A DNA stretch of 29,779 bases from VFBF01 sp964530695. Lineage in GTDB: Bacteria; Pseudomonadota; Alphaproteobacteria; Caulobacterales; Aquidulcibacteraceae. The DNA lies in assembly GCA_964530695.1 (NCBI GenBank), contig CAZGYQ010000039.1:1-29779 (forward strand), read 5' to 3'. Under the pieces are notes generated by a model, which had not been told where the DNA came from, made no database searches, and was given only the letters and a program-made list of their open reading frames with translations. This document shows positions 1 through 8,876 of this stretch, piece by piece. Positions within the stretch are counted from its first letter, which is position 1, and every line of letters starts with the position of its first letter. The translations under genes were made by a program, and so were the position numbers.

Positions 1-681
1 GCGTCGTGCGTCGCTGGTCATTCGCTCGGCGAGTACTCGGCGCTCGCGGCGGCGGCCGCATTCCCGGTCGCCGACGCCGCGCGACTCCTGCGCAAGCGCG
101 GCGAGGCGATGCAGGCGGCCGCGCCGGTCGGCGCGGGGGCGATGGCGTCGCTCATCGGCAAGGTCGACGTGGCGCTGGCGGAGGAAATCGCCGCCGAAGG
201 CGCCAAGGCCGGGGTCTGCGTGGTCGCCAACGACAACAACGTCGGAAACGTCGTAATTTCAGGTTCGAAAGAGGGCGTGACAGCAGCAATCGACGCCGCG
301 AAGGCGCGCGGCGTGCGCGCCATCCTGCTGAACGTTTCGGCGCCGTTCCACAGTCCGCTCATGCAACCGGCGGCGCTGGCGATGGCCGCCGCGCTCGACG
401 CCGTCGAGATCGCGCCGCCCGCCGTGCCGGTCATCGCCAACGTGACGACGAAGCCCGCGAGCGCGCCGTCCGAGATCCGCCGTCTTCTCGTCGAACAGGT
501 CACCGGTCGCGTTCGCTGGCGCGAAAGCGTCGTGGCGATGGCGGAAGCTGGCGTCACGCGTTTCGCGGAAGTCGGCGCCGGCAAGGTGCTCACTGGCATG
601 GTGAAACGTGGCGCGCCGGACGCCGAAGCGATCGCGCTCAACGAACCAGAACAACTCGAATCCTTCGCAAATTCACTCTGA
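1..681 (+). CDS. fabD: Malonyl-CoA:ACP transacylase (FabD), 3' part
   Basis: The gene runs in from the left edge, so its start is missing; 226 residues are visible, probably about 85 fewer than the full protein. FabD moves malonyl groups from CoA to acyl carrier protein, which supplies the chain-extending unit for fatty acid synthesis in the cytoplasm. The nucleophile motif GHSLGEYSA is at visible residues 6-14, with the active serine at residue 8. A SAPFHSPLM segment further on carries the catalytic histidine, and the C-terminal EVGAGKVLTGMVKR block is typical of the family. The gene ends 10 bases before fabG, and acpP and fabF follow, which is the usual fab cluster order. The assignment is firm; only the missing 5' end limits it. 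Confidence 0.96.
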   Translation, partial: ASCVAGHSLGEYSALAAAAAFPVADAARLLRKRGEAMQAAAPVGAGAMASLIGKVDVALAEEIAAEGAKAGVCVVANDNNVGNVVISGSKEGVTAAIDAAKARGVRAILLNVSAPFHSPLMQPAALAMAAALDAVEIAPPAVPVIANVTTKPASAPSEIRRLLVEQVTGRVRWRESVVAMAEAGVTRFAEVGAGKVLTGMVKRGAPDAEAIALNEPEQLESFANSL

Positions 682-691
682 GAGGCTCACC

Positions 692-1435
692 ATGTCGATG
701 TTCGATCTGAGCGGAAAAACTGCGCTCGTCACCGGCGCGAGCGGCGGGCTCGGCGGCGCGATTGCGCGGGCGCTCGCCGCGCAAGGCGCAAAGGTCGCGC
801 TGTCCGGTACCCGCGCCGAAGCGCTGGAAGCGGTGCAGAAGGAAATCGGACCACAGCATCCGGTGGTGCCATGCAACCTGTCCGACGAAGCGGCCGTGGA
901 CGGCCTCATCGGGCGCGCCGAGGAAGCGCTCGGCGGGCTCGATATCCTGGTCTCGAACGCCGGCGTCACGAAGGACGGCCTTCTCCTGCGCATGAAGGAC
1001 GAGGACTGGTCATTCGTGCAGAAGGTGAATCTTGAGGCGTATTTTCGGCTCACGCGCGCTGCGCTGCGCGGCATGATGAAACGTCGCCACGGACGCATCG
1101 TCGCCATCACCTCGGTGGTTGGGGTGACGGGCAATCCGGGTCAGGCGAACTACGCCGCGTCGAAGGCGGGCATCATCGGCTTCACCAAAGCGCTCGCCCA
1201 GGAGGTCGCCAGCCGCAACATAACCGCCAACTGCATCGCGCCGGGCTTCATCGCCTCTCCAATGACCGACGTCCTCCCTGACCAGCAGAAGGAAGCCCTG
1301 CTGGGCCGCATTCCGCTCGGCCGGCTCGGGGAAGGGGCCGATATCGCAGCCGCGGCCGTCTATCTGGCCAGCGACGAAGCCGCCTACGTCACGGGACAGA
1401 CCTTGCACGTCAACGGCGGGATGGCGATGATCTGA
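692..1435 (+). CDS. fabG: 3-oxoacyl-ACP reductase (FabG)
   Basis: This 247-residue short-chain dehydrogenase performs the first, NADPH-dependent reduction of each fatty acid elongation cycle. The cofactor-binding TGASGGLG motif is at residues 14-21 and the SNAG motif at 88-91. The catalytic tetrad is N113, S141, Y154 and K158, in the pattern ITS..YAASK. The C-terminal VTGQTLHVNGGMAM end is family-typical. The frame is open upstream to 608, but that extension lies inside fabD. The ATG at 692 gives the standard N-terminus and has an AGAGG ribosome site at 681-685. The short gap after fabD implies co-transcription. Confidence 0.97.
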   Translation: MSMFDLSGKTALVTGASGGLGGAIARALAAQGAKVALSGTRAEALEAVQKEIGPQHPVVPCNLSDEAAVDGLIGRAEEALGGLDILVSNAGVTKDGLLLRMKDEDWSFVQKVNLEAYFRLTRAALRGMMKRRHGRIVAITSVVGVTGNPGQANYAASKAGIIGFTKALAQEVASRNITANCIAPGFIASPMTDVLPDQQKEALLGRIPLGRLGEGADIAAAAVYLASDEAAYVTGQTLHVNGGMAMI

Positions 1436-1587
1436 GCCCGCTGCGGGGCCTGAAACGGCTCGGCGCGGCCCGGTAGCCAAGCTGAAAGAGGTATGGTAGC
1501 GGAGCGCCGGTCCATCAATCAGGCCCTGTGACACCGAAGGGCAAAGAGCCGTTCGTTCCCATTTTTATTCGACATCGAGAGGCGTCT

Positions 1588-1824
1588 ATGTCCGACGTTT
1601 TTGAGCGCGTTAAATCCATCGTCGTGAAGCATCTGGAGACCTCTCCGGACAAGGTAACCGACAAGGCAAGCTTCATCGACGACCTCGGCGCGGACTCGCT
1701 CGACAACGTCGAACTGGTCATGGCCTTCGAAGAAGAATTCGGCGTCGAGATCCCCGACGACGCGGCCGAGCACATCCAGACGGTCGGCGACGCCGTTCGT
1801 TTCATCGAAAGCAAGCAGGGCTGA
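1588..1824 (+). CDS. acpP: Acyl carrier protein
   Basis: This 78-residue acidic protein carries growing acyl chains on a 4'-phosphopantetheine arm and serves FabD, FabG and FabF next to it. The attachment site is Ser37 in the GADSLDNVEL motif. Length and the four-helix acidic composition match bacterial AcpP. The frame is open upstream to 1528, but the ATG at 1588 gives the canonical MSDVFERVK start and follows a GAGAGG ribosome site at 1577-1582. The 152 bases between fabG and acpP are unusually long for this cluster, so a separate acpP promoter is likely. I saw no clear promoter hexamer pair there; a TATGGT at 1492-1497 lacks a good -35 element. Confidence 0.98.
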   Translation: MSDVFERVKSIVVKHLETSPDKVTDKASFIDDLGADSLDNVELVMAFEEEFGVEIPDDAAEHIQTVGDAVRFIESKQG

Positions 1825-1840
1825 ACGCGGAGACGCCGCC

Positions 1841-3127
1841 TTGTCGCGTCGCGTAGTCATTACCGGCATCGGTCTGGTGACGCCCGTCGGCGTCGGCCGC
1901 GAGCATGTGTGGAAACGCATTCTCGCGGGCGACAGCGGCATCAAGCGCATCGAGCACATGAAGGTCGACGACCTTCCGTGCCGCGTCGCGGGCGTTGTCC
2001 CGCGCGTGGACGGCCGTGGCGGGGGCGGACCCGAGATCGCTGGTTCGTTCAATCCTGAAGCGACGATGTCGCCGAAGGAGCAGCGGCGCGTCGATGATTT
2101 CATCCTCTACGCGGTGGCGGCGGCCGACGAAGCGGTCGCCGACTCCGGCTGGGCGCCGGTGGAAGACTCCGATAGGAACCGCACCGGCGTTCTGATCGGC
2201 TCGGGCATCGGCGGGCTCTCGTCCATCGCCGACACCGCGCTCCAGCTGGAGCGCGATGGTCCGCGCAAGATCAGCCCGTTCTTCATCCCCGGCGCGCTGA
2301 TCAACCTCGCGTCCGGACAGGTTTCAATCAAGCACGGCTTCAAGGGACCGAACCACGCGGTCGTCACCGCCTGTGCGACTGGCGCGCACGCAATCGGCGA
2401 CGCCGCGCGTCTCATCAAGAACGGCGACGCGGACGTGATGGTCGCCGGCGGCGCCGAAGCGGCCGTGTGCCGGATCGGTTTCGCCGGCTTCTGCGCGCTG
2501 CGGGCCATGTCGACCTCGTTCAACGAGACACCGGAGAAGGCGTCGCGTCCGTACGACAAGGACCGCGATGGTTTTGTCATGGGCGAGGGCGCGGGCGTTG
2601 TCGTGCTTGAGGAGTACGAGCACGCGAAGGCGCGTGGCGCTCACATTTATGCCGAAGTGAAGGGCTACGGCCTTTCCGGCGACGCCTATCACATCACATC
2701 GCCATCGGAAGACGGAGACGGCGGCTATCGCGCCATGCAGGCCGCGCTCGCCGACAGCGGCCTGCAACCGTCCGACATCGACTACCTGAATACGCACGGG
2801 ACCTCGACGCCGGTCGGCGACGAGATCGAACTGAAGGCCATCGAGCGCGTCTTCGGCGACGCCGCCGGCAAGCTCACCATGTCCTCGACCAAATCGGCGA
2901 TCGGACATCTTCTCGGGGCCGCGGGGGCGGTAGAGGCCGTATTTTGCACCCTCGCGATCCGCGATGGCGTCGCGCCCCCGACGCTGAACCTGGACAATCC
3001 TTCGGTCGAGACGAAGATCGATCTGGCTCCCCATACGGCCCGACGCCGGCCGATACGCGCCGCCATGTCGAACTCCTTCGGCTTCGGGGGCACGAACGCG
3101 GCGTTGATCCTGACGGCGGTGGATTGA
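1841..3127 (+). CDS. fabF: Beta-ketoacyl-ACP synthase II (FabF)
   Basis: This 428-residue condensing enzyme joins malonyl-ACP to an acyl chain. The Cys-His-His triad is visible: C178 in VVTACATGAHA, H319 in NTHGTSTPVGD and H356 in KSAIGHLLGAAGA. The glycine-rich GFGGTNAAL stretch near the C-terminus also fits. Translation starts at a TTG at 1841; this gives the usual RRVVITGIGLVTPVG N-terminus and has GGAG at 1829-1832. A glycine-rich insert near residues 58-63 makes it slightly longer than the common 410-415 residues. It lies 16 bases after acpP, and its stop overlaps the mltG start. Confidence 0.97.
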   Translation: MSRRVVITGIGLVTPVGVGREHVWKRILAGDSGIKRIEHMKVDDLPCRVAGVVPRVDGRGGGGPEIAGSFNPEATMSPKEQRRVDDFILYAVAAADEAVADSGWAPVEDSDRNRTGVLIGSGIGGLSSIADTALQLERDGPRKISPFFIPGALINLASGQVSIKHGFKGPNHAVVTACATGAHAIGDAARLIKNGDADVMVAGGAEAAVCRIGFAGFCALRAMSTSFNETPEKASRPYDKDRDGFVMGEGAGVVVLEEYEHAKARGAHIYAEVKGYGLSGDAYHITSPSEDGDGGYRAMQAALADSGLQPSDIDYLNTHGTSTPVGDEIELKAIERVFGDAAGKLTMSSTKSAIGHLLGAAGAVEAVFCTLAIRDGVAPPTLNLDNPSVETKIDLAPHTARRRPIRAAMSNSFGFGGTNAALILTAVD

Positions 3128-4146
3128 TGGCCGTTGATCGGCGGCGCTCGCCGTTCGGAGCGTTCTTTTCTCTTGTCTGGACGGTTCTGTTCTTCGCTCT
3201 CGCGGCGGGCGTCTTTGCGCTTTGGGAAATTCATCGGCCCGGTCCGCTCACGCGGGAGGCGGCGGTCGTCATCGATCGCGGCGACGGGGTCATGGAAATC
3301 GGCCGCAAGCTTGAGCGCGAGGGTGTTATTCGCAACGCGTGGGTGTTTCGTGCGGCCGCCGAACTCTACGCGGGGGCAGGGGCGCTGAAGGCGGGCGAGT
3401 ACGCCGCCGAGCCGGGCGAGTCCCTGCGCAGCGTGCTTGAGAAGATCGAATCCGGAAAGATGCGGCTCTATCCGATCACGATCGCAGAGGGTCTCACCAG
3501 CGACATGATCCTCGACATCGTGAAGAAGTCGGATGTGCTCACCGGCGAGTTCGCGATGTCGACGCTGCCCGAGGGATCGCTGCTGCCGGAAACCTACATG
3601 GTCATGCGCGGCATGGACCGGACCGAGTTGCTGGAGCGCATGCGCGCCGACCAGCAGGACGTGATCGACGAGCTCTGGCCGAAACGAGCGCCGAACCTGC
3701 CGCTGAAGACGCCGCAGGAGGCGATTACCCTCGCCTCCATCGTCGAAAAGGAAACCGGCGTCGCCGACGAACGTCCGCGCGTCGCAGCAGCGTTCGTCAA
3801 CCGCCTGCGCCGCGGTATTCCGCTGCAATCGGACCCGACAATCATCTACGGCATCTCGAAGGGGCGCGCCCTCGGCCGCGGCATTCGCAAGAGCGAGCTT
3901 GAGCGGCGTACGGCCTACAACACCTACTTCATTCCCGCGCTGCCGCCGACGCCGATCGCAAACCCGGGTCGCGCCGCCATCGAGGCGGTGCTCAACCCGC
4001 CGGAAACCAACGATATCTTCTTCGTCGCCGACGGCACAGGCGGACACGTTTTTGCGGCGACGGTCGAAGAGCACAACCGCAATGTCGCGCGCTGGCGCGA
4101 GGTCGAAAAACAGCGCGCCGCCGCGCCCGACGGCGCGCGACCCTAG
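3127..4146 (+). CDS. mltG: Endolytic murein transglycosylase (MltG)
   Basis: MltG is an inner-membrane enzyme that cuts nascent peptidoglycan glycan strands and so helps to end their elongation. The 339-residue protein has one N-terminal membrane anchor at about residues 11-34, then a LysM-like region and the YceG catalytic domain. The catalytic glutamate lies in the conserved SIVEKET segment (residues 204-210). The later LQSDPTIIYG and YNTY...LPPTPIANPG blocks are family hallmarks. The ATG at 3127 overlaps the fabF stop as ATGA, which chooses this start over the longer open frame. Its place beside fabF and before yicC and gmk is common in proteobacteria. Confidence 0.95.
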   Translation: MAVDRRRSPFGAFFSLVWTVLFFALAAGVFALWEIHRPGPLTREAAVVIDRGDGVMEIGRKLEREGVIRNAWVFRAAAELYAGAGALKAGEYAAEPGESLRSVLEKIESGKMRLYPITIAEGLTSDMILDIVKKSDVLTGEFAMSTLPEGSLLPETYMVMRGMDRTELLERMRADQQDVIDELWPKRAPNLPLKTPQEAITLASIVEKETGVADERPRVAAAFVNRLRRGIPLQSDPTIIYGISKGRALGRGIRKSELERRTAYNTYFIPALPPTPIANPGRAAIEAVLNPPETNDIFFVADGTGGHVFAATVEEHNRNVARWREVEKQRAAAPDGARP

Positions 4147-4156
4147 GAAAACACTT

Positions 4157-5047
4157 ATGGCCATCTCGGGAATGACCGGGTTCGGACGATCGGACGGCGC
4201 GATCGCCGGGCGGCGCTGGATATGGGAAGTGCGCAGCGTCAACGGGCGCGGGCTCGATTTCAAGGTGCGCCTGCCGGGCGGATTTGAATCGCTTGAACCC
4301 GTTGCGCGCGAAGCTGCCGCGCAGCGGTTCAAGCGCGGCTCGATCCAGGCGACGCTGACGATCGCGCGCGACGTCGAGGCGGGCGCCGGCGCATCGATTG
4401 ATCACGCCTTTGTTTCCAGGCTGCTGGACGCCGGCGCGCAGTACACGGCGGATGGACGCGTGGGGCCCGCGAGCTGGAGCGACCTGCTTCAGGTGCGCGG
4501 CGTGCTCGTGTTTGAGGAAGCGCTTGAGGACGTGGCCGAAACCCGCGCGGCGATAGAGGCGAGCGCGCGCGCCGGCATCGCGTCCGCGTTCGATGCGCTT
4601 GCGGCGGCGCGCGCGCAGGAGGGACGCGTCCTCGCCACCGTGCTGGAAGGGATCATTGAACGCGTCGAAGCGCTCACCGCTGCGGCGGGCGGTCACGCGG
4701 CGCTTGCGCCGGCCGCGCTCGCCGCTCGCCTGCAAGAACGACTTGCTGCGCTGGCGCCTGATGTCCAGATCGATCCGCAACGGCTGGCGCAGGAAGCCGC
4801 GCTGCTGGCGACGAAGGCCGACGTGCGCGAGGAAATCGAGCGGCTGAAGGCGCACGCTGACGAGGCGCGCTCACTGATTCGCGGCCCCGACGCCGCCGGA
4901 CGGCGACTCGATTTCCTGTCGCAGGAACTCAACCGCGAAGCCAATACCGTCTGTTCCAAGTCCTCCGATCTCGCCTTGACGCGGATCGGCCTCGACCTCA
5001 AGACGGCGATCGACCAGTTCCGCGAACAGTGCGCCAACGCCGAGTGA
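4157..5047 (+). CDS. yicC: YicC/YloC-family endoribonuclease
   Basis: This 296-residue protein has the two-part architecture of the YicC family: an N-terminal domain opening with SGMTGFGR and the NGRGLDFKVRLP block, and a C-terminal DUF1732 domain ending in GRRLDFLSQELNREANT and SKSSD. Members of the family are reported to be RNA endonucleases that affect small-RNA stability; that role is family knowledge and is not shown here. The middle is alanine-rich and probably helical. The start at 4157 gives the standard MTGFG-type N-terminus, 10 bases after mltG, and only four bases separate the stop from gmk. The yicC-gmk pairing is very widely conserved. Confidence 0.94.
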   Translation: MAISGMTGFGRSDGAIAGRRWIWEVRSVNGRGLDFKVRLPGGFESLEPVAREAAAQRFKRGSIQATLTIARDVEAGAGASIDHAFVSRLLDAGAQYTADGRVGPASWSDLLQVRGVLVFEEALEDVAETRAAIEASARAGIASAFDALAAARAQEGRVLATVLEGIIERVEALTAAAGGHAALAPAALAARLQERLAALAPDVQIDPQRLAQEAALLATKADVREEIERLKAHADEARSLIRGPDAAGRRLDFLSQELNREANTVCSKSSDLALTRIGLDLKTAIDQFREQCANAE

Positions 5048-5051
5048 GGCC

Positions 5052-5696
5052 ATGCCAGCTACAATCATCCGACGCCGCCGCGGGTTGATGCTCGTGCTGT
5101 CCAGCCCCTCGGGGGCTGGAAAAACCACACTGACGCGCCTGCTGACACGCGACGACGCCGACGTGGAACTTTCGGTATCCTGGACCACGCGCCCGCCGCG
5201 TCCCGGTGAGATCGACGGCGTCCACTACGTGTTCGTTTCGAAAGACCAGTTCCGCGCACATCGCGCCGCCGACGGGTTTCTCGAATGGGCGGAGGTGCAC
5301 GACAATCTCTACGGTTCCCCGCGCGAGCCCATCCTCGACGCGCTCGACAAGGGGCGTGACGTCCTCTTCGACATCGACTGGCAAGGCGCCCAGCAGTTGA
5401 CGAACAGCGCGCAGGCGGACGTCGTGAAGGTGTTCATCCTGCCGCCGTCAATGGTCGAACTGCGCAGACGCCTCGACGAACGCGCGGCCGACGATCGCGC
5501 GGTCATCAAGAAGCGCATGTCGAACGCCTACAGCGAGATCAGCCGCTGGGACGGATACGACTACGTGTTGGTGAACGACGACCTCGACAGCTGCTACAGC
5601 CAACTCAAATCGATCGTCGCCGCTGAGCGACTGCGTCGCCAGCGCCAGCCATGGCTGCCGAATTTCGTGCAGCGTCTGCTTCAGGAAGACACCTGA
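5052..5696 (+). CDS. gmk: Guanylate kinase
   Basis: Guanylate kinase phosphorylates GMP to GDP with ATP. The 214-residue protein has the P-loop SSPSGAGKTT at about residues 17-26 with K24. The GMP-binding segment follows (SVSWTTRPPRPGEIDGVHYVF), then the GSPREPI and DIDWQGAQQL blocks. Length is normal for the family. The ATG at 5052 follows yicC by four bases and has GAGG just upstream. The last 16 bases of the gene overlap the end of the convergent rsmA gene. Confidence 0.97.
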   Translation: MPATIIRRRRGLMLVLSSPSGAGKTTLTRLLTRDDADVELSVSWTTRPPRPGEIDGVHYVFVSKDQFRAHRAADGFLEWAEVHDNLYGSPREPILDALDKGRDVLFDIDWQGAQQLTNSAQADVVKVFILPPSMVELRRRLDERAADDRAVIKKRMSNAYSEISRWDGYDYVLVNDDLDSCYSQLKSIVAAERLRRQRQPWLPNFVQRLLQEDT

Positions 5697-6541
5697 GCGG
5701 CTCCGGACTGATGGCCGCGCCAGAGCGTCGCCAGTCTGCAGAAGGAAGCCACGTCGACCTGCTCGGCGCGTTCAGTCGGCGCAATGCCCGCCGCCACGAG
5801 CAGGCTTTCGGATGCCGGGCCCGCAAGACTGGCGAAGCTCGAGCGCAGCATTTTGCGACGCTGGCCGAACGCGGCCGCGGTCACCCGCTCCAGCGCGTCG
5901 AGATCGGCGAAACGATCCGCACGATCAACGAGATGGACCACCGCCGAGGCCACTTTCGGCGGCGGCGTAAAGGCGCGCGGAGGTACGCGCAGCACAATGC
6001 GCGCCCGCGTCACCGCCTGCGCCAGCACTGCAAGTCGCCCGTAGGCAACCGCCCCCGGCGCCGCCACGATCCGCTCGGCGACTTCCAGCTGGAACATGAG
6101 CGTCATGGCCCCGCGCCAGGCGCCGGCCTTCAGCCAACGCACAAGCAGCGCCGTGCCGACGTTGTACGGCAGGTTCGCGACGATCGGCACGCCGAGCGCG
6201 TCGCCGAGAAGGGCGGCTTCATCGACATCCGTCGCATCGCCCTCGACGATGCGCAGCCGGCCGTCCGACCACGGAACCAGTTCGGAGAGGATCGCGATGA
6301 AGCGCGGATCCTTTTCTATGGCGATGACCGGATCGGCGCCGGCTTCCAGCAGCGCACGCGTCAGGCCGCCGGGACCGGGACCGACTTCAATCACAGGCTT
6401 GCCCGCCAGATCTCCCGCAGCGCGCGCGATGCGGCGCGTCAGTTCGGGATCGAGCAGGAAATGCTGGCCGAGGCTCTTGCGCGCCCACAGGCCCTCGCGT
6501 TCGAGCAGGCTCTTCAACGGGGGAAGCGCGTCGGCGTTCAT
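5681..6541 (-). CDS. rsmA: 16S rRNA dimethyladenosine transferase (RsmA/KsgA)
   Basis: RsmA dimethylates two adjacent adenosines in the 3'-terminal hairpin of 16S rRNA late in small-subunit assembly. The 286-residue protein has the RKSLGQHFL entry motif at residues 21-29. The SAM-binding VIEVGPGPGGLT follows at 50-61, the catalytic NLPY motif at 123-126, and a conserved PPRAFTPPPKV loop beyond that. Its ATG overlaps the pdxA stop as ATGA, so the two are probably coupled. It is the last gene of the minus-strand envelope operon. Linkage of surA, pdxA and rsmA is a common proteobacterial arrangement. Confidence 0.97.
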   Translation of the reverse strand: MNADALPPLKSLLEREGLWARKSLGQHFLLDPELTRRIARAAGDLAGKPVIEVGPGPGGLTRALLEAGADPVIAIEKDPRFIAILSELVPWSDGRLRIVEGDATDVDEAALLGDALGVPIVANLPYNVGTALLVRWLKAGAWRGAMTLMFQLEVAERIVAAPGAVAYGRLAVLAQAVTRARIVLRVPPRAFTPPPKVASAVVHLVDRADRFADLDALERVTAAAFGQRRKMLRSSFASLAGPASESLLVAAGIAPTERAEQVDVASFCRLATLWRGHQSGAAQVSS

Positions 6542-7545
6542 GCAGCGCGGCGCGCGGCGATGTCGGCGGCCATGCGAAGTGCTGCCTTGAAGCTGTCGGC
6601 GCGCGCGACGCCTTTGCCGGCGATGTCGAAACCGGTGCCGTGGTCTGGCGAGGTGCGCACGATCGGCAACCCCAGCGTGACGTTCACGCCGCCCCAGAAG
6701 TCGAGCATCTTGAGCGGGATGAGGCCCTGATCGTGGTACATCGCGACAACGGCGTCATGGCGTTGGCGCGCTTCGGCATGGAACAACGTGTCCGCAGCGC
6801 GCGCATCTGGCACATCCAGTCCTTCCGCGCGCAGGATGGCGGCGGCGGGATTGATGATCTCGATCTCCTCGCGCCCGATGGCGCCGTCTTCGCCCGCATG
6901 AGGGTTGAGCGCGGCGAGTACGATTCGCGGTCGTGCGATACCGAAATCGCGCGACAGCGCATGCGCGACGACGCGCGCCGTCGCGACGATCTTCTGCGCG
7001 TCCAGCTGCGCGGCGACATCGGCGAGACGCGTGTGTACGGTTGCGAGCGCGACGCGCAGGCCCGGCGCCGCCAGCATCATCACGGGCCCGCGCGGCCCGG
7101 AATGCGTCATGTCGCTAGTGAGCTGGGCGACGAATTCAGTATGTCCGGGATGACGAAATCCCGCGTCGTAGAGCACCGACTTGGCGATCGGCAGGGTGAC
7201 TAACGCCGCCGCGGCGCCGGTGCGGACGTCCATCACGCCGCGCTCGATGGCGCCGATGACCGCAGCGGCGTTGCGCTTGTCTGGCCGGCCCGGCGCTTCA
7301 GTCGCTGCGAGCAGGAGGGCGCTGATGGGCAGCGCCGCAGAAAAGACCTGCGAGGCGGCTGCAGGGGCGTCGAGCACTTGCGCTGGGCAGGCGACGCCCG
7401 CGCGCGCTGCGGCGCGGTCAAGCGCCTGAGGATCGCCGATCAGGTAGAAGGGCGGCGTATCGCCATCGCGCTCCGCCCAGGCGCGCGCTGCGATTTCAAG
7501 GCCGATCCCGGCGGGATCGCCCATCGAAACCGCGAGCGGCTTCAT
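6538..7545 (-). CDS. pdxA: 4-hydroxythreonine-4-phosphate dehydrogenase (PdxA)
   Basis: PdxA oxidises 4-hydroxythreonine 4-phosphate in the DXP-dependent pathway to pyridoxal phosphate. The 335-residue protein begins MKPLAVSMGDPAGIG, as the family does. The three metal-ligand histidines are recognisable as H171 (VHTRLADV), H216 (LNPHAGE) and H271 (YHDQG). The SPDHGTGFDIAGKG block near the C-terminus is also diagnostic. I chose the ATG at 7545, two bases past the surA-like stop. An in-frame GTG at 7551 overlaps that stop as GTGA and would add two residues, so the choice is not certain. Confidence 0.95.
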   Translation of the reverse strand: MKPLAVSMGDPAGIGLEIAARAWAERDGDTPPFYLIGDPQALDRAAARAGVACPAQVLDAPAAASQVFSAALPISALLLAATEAPGRPDKRNAAAVIGAIERGVMDVRTGAAAALVTLPIAKSVLYDAGFRHPGHTEFVAQLTSDMTHSGPRGPVMMLAAPGLRVALATVHTRLADVAAQLDAQKIVATARVVAHALSRDFGIARPRIVLAALNPHAGEDGAIGREEIEIINPAAAILRAEGLDVPDARAADTLFHAEARQRHDAVVAMYHDQGLIPLKMLDFWGGVNVTLGLPIVRTSPDHGTGFDIAGKGVARADSFKAALRMAADIAARRAA

Positions 7546-7547
7546 GG

Positions 7548-8825
7548 TCACCGGGTGATGATGGTGGAGTCCCGTCGCAGGTTGCGCAGATAGCGCTGCG
7601 ACAGCATCGCCATCTCCTGTTCGAACAGGCGGTTCTCGATTTCCTGGCGCGACGGCAGGCCGCCGCCGGCTGATTGGCGCGCGCAGACGATCAGCGAAGC
7701 AAGCCCGGCGGGGGTTTCAAAGACGGCGGTCGCCTTGGCGTCCTCGACGCCGTTGATCCGCTCGCGCACTTCGGGGGAAAGATCGGACTCAAGAGCGTCG
7801 CCGAGCTGGATGACCTGCGCGCCCGCAACATTGGTCACCAGGCGCTGGACCGAGTCGCAGCCGTCCACCCGGCGCATCTGGCGCTCGAACAGCGTGCGCG
7901 ACGTGGCGGGCGCGGTGACCTGCAGCAGCGAGATGTTCGTTGCGCTCGCGGGGTCCACGCCGGCGCGCTTTTCGCGCACGGCGAGGATGTAGACGCCGCC
8001 CGGCCCGCGCACGGGCACCGAGACCTGCCCTGGCTGCAACTGGTCCACGACAGCCTGAAGTTCCGGCCGCAATTCACCTTGCGAGAGCCAGCCGAGATCG
8101 CCGCCGGACGCCGCCGACGACGCCGCCGAAAATTGCCGTGCGACGCCCGAGAAGGGAGCCCCGCCGCGGATTTCCTCAAGCAGACGCGTGGCGATGGAAT
8201 CCGCCTGCGCCAGGTCTTCGTCGGTTTCCGCTGCGATCATGATCTCCGAGATCAGCGCCTGCGGCTTGGACGAGTTTGCGGTCACGCGCGCCAGCGCGTC
8301 GGTGACCTTGCCGTCGGAAATGCGGATGCGCGAACCGAAGCGGCCATTGACCAGCCGCCGCCAAGCGATGTCGGATTCGATCTGCGCCCGCAGCGTCTGC
8401 AGGCCGATGCCGTTCGCCGCCAGCTGCGCGCGAAGCGTATCCGCGCTTGTGCCGTTCTGGCGCGCGATCTCGCTGATCTGGCGATCAACCTGCGCCGCCT
8501 CGACGGTGATCTTCTTGTCCTTGGCTTCCTGCATCTGCAGCCGCTCGTCTACGAGGTCGCGCATGGCCTGGGAGCGGGCGCGGTCGAGGTTTTCGCGGCT
8601 GGGCTCGATGCCCGCCCCGGCGAGGAGCAGGGAGGCGCGCTGGTTCACATCGTAGGTGGAAATGACCTCGTCGTTGACGATGGCGGCGACGCCCGCGGCG
8701 GGGTTCACTGTCCGCGGCGCCGGACGGGCTGCGGCAGGCTGCTGTGAAGTGGCCACCCCAGGCGCGAGGGCGAGGCATACGCTGGCGGCGAAGGCGGCGG
8801 TCGCCAGTTTGGTCTTCCAGGTCAT
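7548..8825 (-). CDS. surA: SurA-like periplasmic chaperone/peptidyl-prolyl isomerase
   Basis: SurA-type chaperones escort outer-membrane proteins, LptD among them, across the periplasm. The 425-residue protein has an N-terminal signal peptide with a hydrophobic core at about residues 8-22, likely cut near ATSQQ. A SurA-N chaperone segment follows (AAIVNDEVISTYDVNQRASLL, then YDV-like helices to about residue 190). One parvulin-type domain at roughly 190-300 includes GGDLGWLSQGELRPEL and GPGGVYILAVREKR. Only one clear rotamase repeat is visible; E. coli SurA has two. Its position directly after lptD supports the role. The subfamily name is less certain than the chaperone class. Confidence 0.88.
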   Translation of the reverse strand: MTWKTKLATAAFAASVCLALAPGVATSQQPAAARPAPRTVNPAAGVAAIVNDEVISTYDVNQRASLLLAGAGIEPSRENLDRARSQAMRDLVDERLQMQEAKDKKITVEAAQVDRQISEIARQNGTSADTLRAQLAANGIGLQTLRAQIESDIAWRRLVNGRFGSRIRISDGKVTDALARVTANSSKPQALISEIMIAAETDEDLAQADSIATRLLEEIRGGAPFSGVARQFSAASSAASGGDLGWLSQGELRPELQAVVDQLQPGQVSVPVRGPGGVYILAVREKRAGVDPASATNISLLQVTAPATSRTLFERQMRRVDGCDSVQRLVTNVAGAQVIQLGDALESDLSPEVRERINGVEDAKATAVFETPAGLASLIVCARQSAGGGLPSRQEIENRLFEQEMAMLSQRYLRNLRRDSTIITR

Positions 8826-8876
8826 GCGAAGGAACTCCGTACGCGCGTTTCGTCCGACGACGATGCGCCGCTTCTC

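Noticed and set aside
1436..1587. Possible promoter or terminator between fabG and acpP
   Set aside because: TATGGT at 1492-1497 has no matching -35, and GCCC...GGGC near 1436 is too short for a terminator; only the gap length suggests regulation.
2782..4332. Minus-strand open frame of about 500 codons across fabF, mltG and yicC
   Set aside because: It is antisense to three conserved genes and lacks motifs; it is a shadow of the high-GC third positions.
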